Assembly (NCBI GenBank): GCA_007844125.1
Contig: CM017561.1
Span: forward strand, 23,523,363-23,587,362
DNA: 64,000 nucleotides
Reading direction: 5' to 3'
Source: Sinonovacula constricta
Lineage: Eukaryota > Mollusca > Bivalvia > Cardiida > Solecurtidae
Below are positions 41,837 to 54,600 of this stretch, piece by piece. The notes beneath the pieces were generated by a model. The model did not search any database, was not told where the DNA came from, and saw only the letters and a program-made list of their open reading frames with translations. Every line of letters begins with the position of its first letter. The stretch's first letter is position 1. Both the position numbers and the translations under genes were made by a program.

Positions 41837-43091
41837 TTATAGTGACCTTGGCGTTTTTTCCTTTTCAAAAGGACTGTCTGATAGAGTCTCAGTCTCCATC
41901 AGACAGTCGAACCTGTAAGGAGAGCGTATAATAGCTCTTCGTTCACGGGCTTTTGGAGGACTACGTATTCTTGTTTGCCCGGATGGCCCAGGTGTCTCTT
42001 TCGAGGCGGCATGTGTCTTGGCAGCAGCTTTTCTCTCAGCCTTTGTTGGCTTAGAGGAGTTTGGAGATGGTGACTGTGATGACGCGGATAATATAGGTGT
42101 GCTGGATTGTTTGGTTATTGTTGAAGACTCTGATGATTTGTATTTTGTCGTAATGATGACTTTGTCAGTAAGTTGCTTGTTAAATGTACCGTCAATTTGA
42201 GTTGAGTTGTCCCGATTCACTGAGATGTGTTTTGTGGTTGTGACAGCAGCGTATGACATTTTGTTATATGAATTTGTTGTTCTTTCTTACGCCAATTTGC
42301 GCGCTTCAGGGAATGAAATGTTTTGAGTATATTTGATCCTAAGTACTTATTTTTCTAGTTTCCACGATGGACATTCTTTTGATCTACTTTCATGAGGGCA
42401 TGAACACTTTGTACATTTCAGTGAATTTGGACAGTCTTTTTCCTTTTGCCCGACAGACACATCGCCGCAACGGGGGCAACGGTCATCATCCTGGCACTTG
42501 GACTCATGGTGACCAAACTTCTGACATCTGAAGCACCGGATTGGATTCGGTATGTAAACTTGAACCTTTACGTTTAAGTAACCAACTTCGATATTGTGAG
42601 GTAGTACTGGGTTTGAAAATGACAAAATAAATGTGTTGGTAGGAATCCGCTGGCCGTCTTTGGAAAAGGAAATCCTGCGGACACCACCCAGCTCTTGAGG
42701 TATAAGTTCCGCAAGGATATCCTCCTCCGATACCCCGGATAGGTCAGGACAGCGGATAACACCTTTCGAAGAATTATATGATAAATGTGGGTAGGTTTTA
42801 ACTTTAAGAGAGTAGAAATTTGTTATTTTTAGTATCTTATCTGAAATGGCTTTTCGATTAGTTTCGATCAAAAGTGGTTCACTTTTTATTTTACGTACCG
42901 AATCTACAGTTTTGATAAGTCCTTCGATTGTTGTCCATTTACAAATGTGATTTTTTTGTTATGGACTTTCGTTCAAGCTATTCAATTACGATAAAATGAG
43001 GAAATCTGGGATTTGTTGGTGAGGTGTTGTCGGTATGAGAGTCTTCTGAAAGTGTTGGAATAGTGTCTTTGCATCTTCGTTTTCTTTCCAT
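41837..43091 (-). pseudogene. LINE ORF1 with CCHC zinc knuckles, broken
   Basis: The likely start is ATG at 43091-43089 (MERKRRCKD). An in-frame stop follows after about 38 codons. The open part 42871-42347 holds the nucleic-acid-binding zinc knuckles (CFRCQKFGHHESKC, then CPRCGD and CTKCSCPHESRSKEC), typical of gag-like ORF1 proteins of jockey/I LINEs. A Ser/Pro-rich basic tail follows at 42259-41837. RNA packaging is the known family role. Not functional here. Confidence 0.75.
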
Positions 43092-43690
43092 GTGAGTATT
43101 GTTATATAATTCGGCATCCTGGTTCACCACCCACCACGGAGCCCAACAAGGGGGCCTCTTCCAGGAGTCGATCTCTGACCTCCCAACACCAGTGATACCA
43201 GGATGCTATACTCCGACATAAAATATACTCTTAAGCATACAAAAATGCCAGATTGATTCGTTAAGGGGGTGTCGACCGGCAACTGGGTTAAAGTAAATAG
43301 GGGAAAAGTGAGTTTACGGAACACAGTATATTTGAAGAATAAAAATGAGAAAAGGCGTATAGAGTCGGAGGCAAGAAAGTGGAAGAAAGGGAGCAAAAAG
43401 TAAAACCAAGCACCGGACGAGGGGTTAGCCGATTGGGGATACAGGACCTGCACCCCGCCCGTCTACCCCACAACTTAGGGCCAAAGTGGTGTGTTGGTCA
43501 GGGTCGACTTATGTGTCAATATCCTGACAAGCCAACAAAGACATCAACCACCAGGACCCCCTCGTCGTACAGATACTGGGTCGCCACCCACGGCAAACAT
43601 GTGGGCTACCTTAGGAGGGTTCTTAACCCGCTACAGGTTTTTGACAGCCGGAGAATTCTAAGCCCCCTAGCGGCAGGGCCGGTTAGGGAA
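43092..43690 (-). other. Probable 5' untranslated region of the LINE
   Basis: GC-richer than its surroundings and bounded by ORF1 on one side and by duplicated flank on the other. ORFs on both strands here (for example plus 43379-43768) have no motif and are unlikely to be genes. The assignment rests on position only. Confidence 0.5.
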
Positions 43691-44100
43691 CAGAAGGAAG
43701 GCACATGTGAAGTTTGGAGAAATAGAAATGAGATAGTAATATGCGCTCGTAGAGACATTATAGGCTAAAATAGACAGTCAGAAGATAATCTGTTAATATA
43801 TTTTATTTTTAACGCGCTGTTTCAATTAAATATCAAAACTCAACTGAAATATAGTTGCTTGACGTGAATTAAAGGTGTTCAATCGAAAAGTATGGATGGC
43901 GATGATTTAACAATTATTAACTTACGAGATATCAATGAAAAAAATATTAAGTTGACTAGCATTATCCTGATATCCTTTAAAATGTAAAACATTTTCCTAA
44001 AACAACAAGATCACGCACAAGCTACGGTTTTGATGCAAGAATTTCCTAAACATGAAGGTCTTAAACATATGTTTTGTTGATAAATGAATCCAATCTATGG
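43690..44100. repeat. Segment duplicated from 24430-24800
   Basis: Right-hand flank of the LINE. It is collinear with 24430-24800 over several hundred bases with moderate divergence. Confidence 0.7.
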
Positions 44101-44789
44101 TCAAATAACTTGTTTTAAGTAAAATGTAAAAGCGATACTTATCCAGTAGACACATTTCGTTATTGTGAAGAACAAAGTTTCCAATTGAAAATAATGTTGA
44201 AGCGATTGTATGACACAGTGTAATTCCATAACAGCGTATAAAATAAATATTTGAAAAACATAATTAAATACGTTATTTTGCGGGGCATAAGAATGTGCAT
44301 TTTGTTTGCATCTGTGACGTATATGTATTGTAAATTGTGATATGATTTATTTATCGGTAATTTAACTTACTTTAAATGAAACTATTCATAGTTTGTATGA
44401 ACCAAGATACCAAAGATTATACATTTGCTTACATACATAGTTTACACTGCATACATATAGCTTTCTTGGCATACTGTGGCCACTGTTGTAAACCATAAAA
44501 AGAACATTGTAAATTAAACACAATCGAAGTTAACTAATATTTGTTAGACTATTGTTTCATAGCTTATTAATACGTAGATAACGTCTGGTGGAAAATAGTT
44601 AAGTATGTGTGCTTAATGAATTAAAAATACAAAATGCTTACTTTACACTTATACGCCTATCGAAGGTAAATCAGTTTACAGATCACATTTGAGTTGTTGT
44701 TCAGTGGTCGTCGTCAAAAGGCACCGAATGCTGCCAATCTTTTGGGGAAAAATCGTTGCCTCAAGCGTTATGATTAAGCGTTCGCATGA
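44101..44789. other. Unannotated spacer
   Basis: AT-rich, no gene or repeat that I can support. Confidence 0.4.
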
Positions 44790-45185
44790 TGAAAGAGGTC
44801 GACATCACGATGATGGCGCCATGACGTTACACGCAATATGAAACGTTTCCCAACATTATGGCGATGGGGTTGGGATGTGATATGTGTTGGCACATGTGAT
44901 ACAAAAACTTAAATCACCAAAAGCATAAACAAAAAATGTGTGAAATGATATGTGGATTACATTACTGATACCTAGATGCTTATTCACGCATAGTTAATAG
45001 TTTCACATTTAAGGATTTAAATCACTTTCTCTTGCAATGTATTGATTAGAAGTCATTTTGTAGGTCACTTACAGTATGAATTAGTCTCTAATAAGTCTCT
45101 AAATAAACTATTAGCACGTATGTAAAGAATACTACACGCCATGTTATCTCACGCAAGTTACTTTTTGTCCAACCACAATATATAA
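44790..45185. repeat. Segment duplicated at 61840-62230
   Basis: Collinear runs include gtcgacatcac, aaagcataaacaaaaaatgtgtgaa, cttattcacgcatag and aagtcattttgt. It lies right of LINE/Maverick block B as its partner lies right of block C, so both belong to the large duplicated block. Confidence 0.65.
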
Positions 45186-47339
45186 TTTTATATAACCAGC
45201 ATTGGGAAGTTGTTCCTGTGTGTTTTTGACAAACAATCGATTAATATTATGGTTGCAGGTAGTAAAAACCTGAACACCTGAAGTCAGGAAAGGTTCGCCA
45301 AGACGCACTGTAATAGGCCTGGTTACGCATGGATAGGAACATCTGGATATCTTCTAACATTGTTCGACGAATTGAAAACATGACAGTTGGTACTTCTAGT
45401 CAGTTTAATGAAAATTTGGAATAGACGCTACGTTCTATGGGGTTCACGAATAGTTTACTCTTGTTAAATAAAACCCGAAATAGATTTGCTTGCTTGCAGA
45501 AACTTATGTTTCTTGGCAACCAGGCCATGATACATGTTATGCTTTTATGAACAGGACATTTAACATGTGTATCGTGTTTCCATCTTTCAGTCAGGTGACA
45601 GCATGCCTACAGATAATTCGTCAAAACCAAACCAACAACTTCTTTGTGTGCTCGCTGTAGACTACTCAAGTTCGGTGGCTATTACTGATGGATTGGAGCA
45701 CATTGTGTAAATCTTTCCAGAGCAGAATTCTTCCGAAGTAGTCTGTCATCATTATTGTGAGCTCATGGAGACATAGCACACGAAAACAGTGCGCCTCATA
45801 TGTCAGAAGACAGATTTCTTTCTGTAAGGAGGGAGAACCAAACACATTTTATTCAAACATCTTTTGAAGGTATTCTTGATATTGTCTAGTTAAGATATTA
45901 TTTACGGCATTTGGACAAATACTCTTCAGGACGAATACAGGGAGTTAGAATTGATTAAGTGGACATATACCCCCACCTATTACACATAGGTCAAGGGAAT
46001 CAAAAGCGCTACATGTGCTGTGAAAGATTAACCATGTAAGCGATTACCGGTGTCTAAACAATGGTCAAAGTATTCAATAGTAAATCAAGTGTAAAACTCA
46101 ATTTAAATAGAAACCATTTTATTGAATACTCAATATTTTCAGTATGATTTGCACGTGACTTAAGTTAGGTCTTAAATGAATGGTCATACATGTTACCAGA
46201 TTTGAGAAAAATTACTCCTAAATTTATTTGAAAATAACTACTACTTATTAAATCCCTGAGATCTGAATCTAAAGATCCAGAGTGCACCATTCCTTTCCGA
46301 ACGTGTGCAGTAGCTTTAGACTATGAGGCTGAGATGATACGAAGGACCTCTGATATTACATCACTTGTTTCAGAGCTGCAGACGACAATAAGTCACAGCG
46401 CGGGATATCGCAATTATCTCGGCCTATGAGGTAATGTCAGTGAAACACACATTCTATTAACACTTCCGTCCCAATTTTTCTAGTAAATGAGGCGTATAAG
46501 TACGCGGCATTGTTCATCCATGAATTTGTATTTATGTATACCTGAATTGCACAACATAAAGAACTTTCAGTTTTAATAGATCAATATTATTGTTAACATG
46601 GAAAGCATGCCTGAGCACAATTGACGTTTGTAGTCCCGTTTACCATACATACTTGTTCTGTACACACAGTACTTCTACCAGGCATGAATACTAACCGCGA
46701 ATAGTCTAGGTCGTGTAGAATCCATCATACGGGCTTCCAAACTTCACCTTTCTCATAGGCGACAGTGCGCCAATAACACAAAGTCCGTTTTGCCAATGTG
46801 GAAAGTGCCCGCTCCCACTAGAAATGCAAGTAGTATGTTTCTTAAAACCACATGAGATAGTGATTATGTCATACAGGCTACAAAGAAAAAGTCCAGAAAA
46901 TGGGACATTGTGTTAAGTATGATGCTATGTACAATGCCTAAACTTTCTAAATCGCCTATCCCATTGAAACTGTTCCACAATATATTGTTTGGTTGTCACG
47001 CGTGACAAAGTTAACTAAAATCCGTTATTTTCTGAGGAGACACATCTTTTCGAACTTTAAAGTATATGCTCCTTTTAAACACTATCGTCCGGGAAAGTCA
47101 AAGATGAATAAGCATTGGAGTGAAAAGAGCTCTTTTCTTGTTGCCTGGATAGCTAGAATTTGAATTAGATTTAGCGGTGTATACCACTTGTGTGCGGCTG
47201 ACATCAATACTATTTCGTTTCTTATAATAAAATAATATATGTGATTTGAATAAATAATAAGACAAGCAAGTATTTTATTTTTATAGTTTGTTACTTTTAC
47301 ACGTCAACACGTTATAGAGGTCGATACAATATTCGCTGT
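45186..47339. other. Unannotated 2.1-kb region
   Basis: No ORF of interest, no splice-consistent exon, and no partner elsewhere in the window that I could find. It may be an insertion specific to this block. Confidence 0.4.
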
Positions 47340-47560
47340 GATTTTCTTATGTTAACATTTCTGTGGCAATTATTATTTTTTTTTTTTTTCAATTTGAAAA
47401 TATCATTATTTAAACGGAATATGAAATATTGTTGGTATCTGCCGCGCACAACTGTTCAATAAACAATGAAGGTTCTAGATTTGCACAAAAGAAATCGCGT
47501 TTACTGTGTCAACGTTTTTGTCACAACTACTTTTATAATATAAACAGAGTTCACCTTTGT
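47340..47560. repeat. Diverged copy of the tandem-unit spacer
   Basis: Contains tctgccgcgcaca, tctagatttgcacaaaa and gtcacaac in the order seen at 7510-7690 and 13570-13730. It shows that gene copy 5 once had the same downstream spacer as copies 1 to 3. Confidence 0.55.
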
Positions 47561-48794
47561 GGGTAGTTGAGTCATTAAGACCCTAAGGACGTTGCGAACG
47601 TCCCAATTTTGACGTTACGACTTACAGTTCCAACGGAACGTCGACATTATTTGACATATATCGGCTTTGTTCAAAATATCGTATTTAAGTTAACGACAAA
47701 TCAAATAATGTAAAGCAACTATTTAGTCAGAAAACCCCAATGAACATCAACTTTTTAAAATGTCAATTAAATAAATATCAGAAGGGCCATTTCTTGGTGA
47801 AGCGAGCCATACATATTTTTTTAGTTTATGATTTGCGTAATGGGACTTAATACTGCGCTGCACGTTTATCTCTTACAATTCAAACGGTATTTATTTTCAA
47901 TGAGGCTGCTAAGCTGCATCCACACAAAAATCATCAAAATCATGTATTATTGCACAATGCTAATGATTAAATGCATTTAGCTTTGAATCATTAAATACAA
48001 TTATTTATTTGTTTGTCATTTATTGCGCAATTATCAGTCAAAACATGCATGTAGTATAATAACAGTAGTGCAAATAGACATTTCCTTCTTTGATTTGGGG
48101 AATTAACAAGTTATAATAAAGACAATATGATTTTATTAAAAGAAATCAATACAATGCATTATCAAGCATATGATGCAGACTGTATGTTGAAGTGACATAT
48201 GTCAATACTGATCAGCTTTCTGTTTTGCTGACTTTTTCAGTCAACCAATTGCTCATGTGAGAAGAATAAATTAAGCTTTCTCATTAGTATGCCGTTACTT
48301 TAGACACTGAAAAGTAGTTTCTGCCGGTAACAACGCTCAAAACTATCATGTCACATAAATTATCTGCAAGACTTATTTATGATTCTTACATAAAGTTATA
48401 TAATAAACAGGAAAAGATAAGCAAGCGCTCAATTGTACTGTGTGGTGTACAGGGCCTGAAATCAGAGTACGATAGCTTGCTGCTGTCTAAGCAGCTTGTA
48501 TCATACTTGGTCATCAGGTCCGTAAATAAGATTAGCCGTGTATTATCAGGTATTAAATGAGAAACGACCACTTTTACCAACATCAGCAAAAAATTTCAGG
48601 GTTTTTTCACGGACATGTTCGTTCTTCAGAAAAAAATTCTCTTTTATAGCCAAACCTAATCACGAAAAAAAAGATGTTCTTAGAATAGAATTATCAACAC
48701 TCAGCTATCGACAGAAGCTGGTCCAGAGGTCTGCAGTACTTAGACAATGAACAAAAGCAAAAAAGGGGGTTAGTCGTTAAGGCATGTTAAATGC
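47561..48794. other. Unannotated spacer
   Basis: Contains a 70-codon plus-strand ORF at 48348-48560 and a second one overlapping it, without recognisable motifs or a partner. I see no supportable gene. Confidence 0.35.
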
Positions 48795-49380
48795 TTTAGT
48801 GTTAAATGGTTGGCCTTATATGTTGAATCTGTTTCGTTTTAATGAAGCAAATGAATATGGCTTTCTTTGGTTTAAAACCAACTGTATAACCGGTTTATGA
48901 TTTCACTTGTAAAATGTTGAATCGCATGGTTGATCGCTTTTCTTAAAATATTAGTATTTGGTTAGTTTTGCGGTACTTAAACCTATCTTTGACGCTGCTG
49001 TGAAGTGTTATTTTAGAAAACGAATCCTGCGATATATATGACACAAAAGACAGTCTCAACAAGATTTATAGTGTAGTTTGTATCAAAATAAAACTAGGAA
49101 TTTTCTAGGATTTGGCGATGCTTTGGAAAAAATGAACGTCATATTGGAATTATGCGTGGTCTGCGACCTTTTAATTTTTAGCAAATTGAAAGTACCTGAG
49201 CGGATGGGATTATGAAGTGTACAATAAACAACATTGCAAAATGCAGATTTGGTTAATGGAAAACTTTACAAAGGTAAAAAGACAGCATTGTCCCCTTCTG
49301 TGCAATCTCTTAACTAATTAAAACACAAACGGGTGAAGATTCTAATCGTATTATATACAAATCAGGACAATGCATGACCT
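48795..49380. repeat. Segment duplicated from 30010-30620
   Basis: Partner of the segment left of gene copy 4. After 49380 the match breaks and resumes at about 50790, so roughly 1.4 kb was inserted here or lost there. Confidence 0.65.
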
Positions 49381-49477
49381 GGATAATAGGGGCGTTTCAC
49401 TTTTAAAGCTTTACTATTATCTTTCTAAAACAATCTGAATGCTTGTTGTAATAGTTTTGCAAAGAAAAATCACAAAA

Positions 49478-49640
49478 TCGATGAAAGGCAGGCAGGTTTC
49501 CGAAGGGGAAATTCAACGGATGGTCATTTATTTGTTTCCAAGCTGTGATTGAAATGATTTATTTCAGCTGCAAAGAAGTTCTGTTGTTTAAATGTGGATC
49601 TCCGAAACGAGTTTGTATTAGATGTGATATATAGAATTGA
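49478..49640 (+). pseudogene. Reverse transcriptase fragment of a non-LTR retrotransposon
   Basis: The plus strand reads ERQAGFRRGNSTDGHLFVSK and, after two stops and about 20 codons, LNVDLRNEF where the catalytic-Asp motif would be. These match the order of RT blocks before and at motif A in LINE reverse transcriptases. The sequence differs from the LINE at 39437-43690, so it comes from another family. Only about 55 codons remain. Confidence 0.55.
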
Positions 49641-50407
49641 AACAGGTTTTTAAGAAACGGATGACCTATGCTTTAATGCATTTTTGTTTAGTTTTTGAGA
49701 TACATCGCAGCGACAAAGTATTATCATTAAAACAATGGCCAGCTGTTTCGGTGGAGACCAATGTCTGGATAGCACCACTGTTGCACCGCAGGTCAGCTGG
49801 AAGACATTCCCAAATTAAGTCCACATTAAAAATGGCAGTCAAACCCAGGCGCCATTAAGCTTACAGTGAGATGAGTTACAATTTGGCGACGATATCAATG
49901 CGGCACGGACGTCCTGGTTTAACAAATGAAAAATTACATCGACATTCTATCAGAACCTTGCCATGTTCTAGTACATATACATGTTTATGAAGTATTTGTT
50001 TATATGCCCTATCTTTATGCTATGGCCACGACTTCTGACTTTCTAACCGTATTATAAGTTGAAAGTTAAATTCAAATTGCTACTTTAGTATTTCATATGG
50101 GCATAACAAAATGGAAACAGTATTAAACAACCATACCTTTGATTATAATGTATATTTATTTGCGTGTGTATTAATGGAAAAATGGCCTAATAGGATTTAT
50201 CAGGTCTTATTCGGATGCTTATGGATAACAACTTCGGCGATATTAAGAATTATATGTACTTTTTCTAATAGAAATAATACTTATTTCTCTTTTCTAAATA
50301 CCACATAGACATTACTTTCTTTTACTAACGTCATAACTTATCTAAATAAACGACAGCGCCTGGACATCTTTTATTTACAATGATGTGTTCTTTTCATTGC
50401 TTGCATT
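49641..50407. other. Unannotated spacer
   Basis: An ORF at 49637-49858 runs on from the RT fragment without recognisable motifs. The part from about 50260 resembles the tandem-unit spacer at 8510-8690. Confidence 0.4.
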
Positions 50408-50515
50408 TTAGAAACCAATCACGAAGTGCGAGGTTAGAGCTCTGTAAAACTGGTTTAAGCACACCAGTCGGACCATTTTGCCAAGTAACCATTCCAAGCG
50501 GTAACTGTTCGGTTT
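50408..50515 (+). repeat. Dispersed ~95-bp element, forward copy
   Basis: gaaaccaatcacgaagtgcg to gcggtaactgttcggttt. It occupies the same place relative to gene copy 5 as the copies at 2013 and 8663 do to copies 1 and 2. Confidence 0.65.
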
Positions 50516-51666
50516 GTTCTTTTGTTAAATGACTGATTATAGATTTGTTTGTACTTTTATATTTGGCTTACAGGTAAATCCCTTTGTCCTGAGCCTTTTT
50601 AAATTGTACATGTGGGAATCTTCGTGGGATAATTTTTAATTGTCTTATCATTTCTGTTGTATTTATACCTCAAATCAAGACTTATCAAATGTCATAAGCA
50701 CAATTAGATTATATTTATGAAAAAAATATAAGTGATGTCAAAACTAGGAACATTATAAAATATTGTTCATTTCTGAGCTGTATAAATAAAAATATGCCTT
50801 TTAAATATATGTAGTCATTTGCACTCTTTCCTTGCTCAAGTCCTTAGTTCCATATAGAGTAGAGGAAAAGATGCAATGTGGTAAATTTAAGACTGTGCAC
50901 ATCATATAATGGAAAACTCAATGTTTAAATATTAGAATATAAATATTTCTTCATTGTGAAACATTTAACAATCATCTTAAAACTTGTATGTTGGTGACGC
51001 TTTTTTAGAAAAATCGTTTTGCCCATTAGGAAATTCAAATGAAAAAGGACGTCCTGTCCTGTCCGGTGCCATTTCAATTGTTGGTATATGTTGGAGTGCT
51101 CATATGACTTTCTCATATATTCTTTTTCCATTATATTTATATTTGTGAGAGCCTGTGTGAATGTATGATTGTATGTTGGTATGTGTATGTGTGTGTATGC
51201 GTGAGTGTGTGTTCGTGCGTGTATTTGTTGGTGTTTTGCAAGAAGATCGGATATACATTAAGACTAACATATGCCTAATACCATTTTTAAATACCAGTGA
51301 CATATAAAACTTTGAATAAAGTATTATATTTCATTAAATCAAAGGACGTTTACTTCAATACAAACACAAAAATATCTAACTACCTTTTATTATTTCTAGA
51401 CTTCTAGACTTCTAACAGTCTAACGACTAAGTACAAACATATTTTTTCTATGTATAAAATAGCTCTCTGTGGTTTTAAAGATATGTTTCGTGGTTATATT
51501 GATATCTTCTAAATATAAAACAAAGTATATGAACATATATGAGAAAGGTTTGAATAACAGCTCTGTTTCCACGATGTGTGCTTGTCATTTTTGGAGTCTA
51601 TTCCATAGAAGGAGTGGCTAAAGAGAACAGTTCCACTTTGAGCAGGTCGTTTTTATTTTCATTAGC
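50516..51666. other. Downstream flank of gene copy 5
   Basis: Collinear with the unit spacers at 2106-2863: it holds a TG-rich stretch at about 51150-51240 and the phrase aacatatatgagaaaggt. No gene. Confidence 0.6.
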
Positions 51667-54600
51667 TTATTTAAAGTCACGGCATACGTTACAGTCACAG
51701 CCGCATCTGACATCATCGCAAGGTCCGATCTTGTCGAAACAGTCATCTGTATCGTAACAGGAGAACACATCGATGTTCGACACTAAAAAGGAAGAATTCG
51801 AAATAGAAAATAAATCACTTAATATGAAAGTAAAGGCACTTTGGGTAAAAACAACAATAAATAATTTTAGCTCACAAGGCAAACCACATTCCAAAAAATT
51901 TGAATTGTTGCAAGAAGGCCAAGCTGTAAAAATACCGAATTAACTTACGAACACATTCCCCGCCAACCGCGTCATCTCCATTTGAGTCTCGGTAACCAAG
52001 GTCAACATTGCATCCACATTTTGGTAGTCCATATCTTTGTCTGTAACATCCGCACGTGGTACCATTACAATGGCGCCCGTCATAGCACTCTGCGTCTTGT
52101 ACACATCGGGAACCAAGATTAGTACCTAAAAAGATTGACAATAAAGTGAAAGATTGGTCGATTTTATTCTTCTGTCAGCTTAATAGTTAGCTGATACATT
52201 ATCACTAGGTCAATGTTACTAAATTTCGAAAAAAAAGAGTCCACATGACGATCAATAACAAAAATGGTGTTTTTTATCATGTTGAACACTGTCACAAAAG
52301 TCTTCAGTTCTTCAGGTGCTTTGATTTTTTTATACTCACCTGTGTAACGCTTGAGTCATTTTTGGCTGTGTTGGCCTAGAACAAGACATTACAGTGGTCA
52401 TTCCTCAGCTATACTCCGGTGTGTACGGAAGAAGTATAGTGTATTGGCTTTGGAGAGGGGCATGCTTAGAGAAACATGATGTGCAGTGGTACTGAGAACA
52501 CATTGCGGCTACGTTACATGTACCAGTGTGATGTGTGGTGCAGAGCTTTATGTGCTAAGTCTAAAAATTACATTAAGATGAACCAGTGTCCCTTGAATTT
52601 GTACTTTGTTGACTGCTGAGCCTTTGTGAGCTGTGTGGCAAGCTGTGTGCCTGTGTGACAAGTAATTCAATGTTGCTGTGTGCCTGTGTGGCAAGCTGTG
52701 TGCCTGTGTGGCAAGTAATACAGTGTTGCTGTGTGCCTGTGTGGCAAGTAATTCAGTGTTGCTGTGTGCCTGTGTGGCAAGCTGTGTGCCTGTGTGGCAA
52801 TCGTTCCATTGTGCGTCGTGTACCTGTGTGGTTTTGTGCTGTGTGCTGCTAGCTTTAATGCCTGTGGGGCAGTAAACAACGGGCCATTTGAAATGTGAGA
52901 TGACGTTTTCCTGTTTGATACGATGGACCTGAAACATCTATACATATGAAGCGGTGTTTTTTTGATAAGTCGACAGAGACATAATACCTATAGATAATTA
53001 ATTACTTGCTGTGTAAAAATAAGTGATTGATAAGGAAAGGTCTGAGTATATATATTTTGATTAAATATTGTAAATTTGTAAAATATCCTGTTGTTTTATA
53101 TCTGTCAAAAAGAATCGGGAATCACATTAGTAGGTTTCACTTATTAATTGTGACAAACACATTTACGCAGTACAACCTTCTTTGAACTACACTTTACTAA
53201 ATTTGTCAAAGACTATCATCTTAAGATCTTTATGCATTTATTATTGTAACTGTCTTCGAGTATTATAAAGAGAAATTTATTATTCCATGCACCCTATAAA
53301 GTGAATACACTAATGAAAAATCAAATGGCATTGTTGAATTTAAAACTTCTAATATATGCGTTTCTTCAAAGTTATTATATAAAGCCTTCAGTTATACATC
53401 AATTAGTAAATGACAGTACCTCTCGAACACTCCCCGCCGTAGTAAGGTCCGTTGGAATCGACGTAAGGACGTACGCAGGCACATACATTGCAGTCGTTAC
53501 ACCCGCAACGTTTTCCGTCACAATTCCCTTGAGCATCATGGCAGTTAGAATCGCTAGAGCATTGGCCTCCAAGGTTGGAGTCTGTTATGGTAACAAGGAT
53601 AAGGACAATGATACAAAAATAAGAGGGTCTACTCAAATTTGCACTTTGATCGAATAAAATGATCTTTTCTTCTAAAAAAGGCATTAATACTTCATGTCTA
53701 CAATTTATCTTTTCTGAAGTAGAAGTTCCATTTTCATCAACCTTTAAAAAACCACTTGCAGAATGTTTTAAAAACAGACATCATGTAAACCTATCATCCG
53801 TGAATGTGGCGCCGACCTAGCTCTAAGATGACGTTAGTTTAAGATGCTTTTTGTCTTTTGAGTGGAAATGCAAAATCCATTCTTATTACAAGAAATGATA
53901 TGGGTAAAAAGTTCAGTGAATGGTATTTATATCCTCCTTAATATTATGAAAATATGAGAATGAACAAATTCTCACTTGTCACATTTATCTGCAATATTAA
54001 ACGTTCCTTTCAGGATGTTTGTATGTTTAAAAAGAAAAACAAAAGTGCACAAAAGAATATTGATGCAAAGCATCAAATGTTTCCGATAAGGACCTGTTAA
54101 AAGATTGACCATTTTTGGCTAACAACAAACCGACTAAGAAACAGCAAATCGTTGTTGTTGTTAATTAATTTTATATGTATTAAAATTATATGCAGTAACG
54201 AATTGCCTTTGACGGCATGGGGACAGATCAGAATACAAACAAGTGAATAAAGCATCACATTTGTCTTGTATATGGTACCAAATGTAGTCTAACTTAACAA
54301 ATCATACATACATATACGGCACATTAACAAATTTAAATGAAATGTTATAATGTAGCAATGTTTTAAACTACAATCTTATGTTATTCTGATATTCACTAAA
54401 ACTGAATAATAACTGAAATTCAATGCATAAAGCCGCCGCAGTTCACTTGAAAAACATGGCGCAATACATAGGCCTTATCCATGAACGACTACATTTTCTC
54501 GCCGTGCATGTTATGTATTGTAAAGAATCTTAACAATTACCTACCAGGTTGGCAGAACGCACAGTGTTCGTCTAACCCAAGTGCCTGACAGTATGACACC

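Larger units (their letters stand above)
39437..43690 (-). mobile_element. Non-LTR retrotransposon (LINE), jockey/I-like, missing its 3' end
   Basis: A minus-strand element, about 4.25 kb, with a 5' region (43690-43092), a zinc-knuckle ORF1 (43091-41837) and an endonuclease plus reverse-transcriptase ORF2 (41797 to about 39437). The right flank matches 24430 onward and the left flank matches 23536-24040, so it lies inside duplicated Maverick debris. About 390 bp of the block A sequence (24040-24429) is missing at the site. Both ORFs carry stops and frameshifts. The reading frame simply runs into Maverick flank at the left end, so the rest of ORF2, any RNase H and the 3' UTR are absent. Confidence 0.8.

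Noticed and set aside
43379..43768. 129-codon plus-strand ORF
   Set aside because: Lies antisense in the LINE 5' region and crosses the LINE/flank junction. No motif.
48348..48750. Two overlapping plus-strand ORFs of 70 codons
   Set aside because: No motif, no partner copy, no splice support. Such lengths are expected by chance in this composition.
52548..52945. ORFs of 129, 92 and 65 codons on both strands
   Set aside because: All run through the 20/33-bp minisatellite and have repetitive low-complexity translations.
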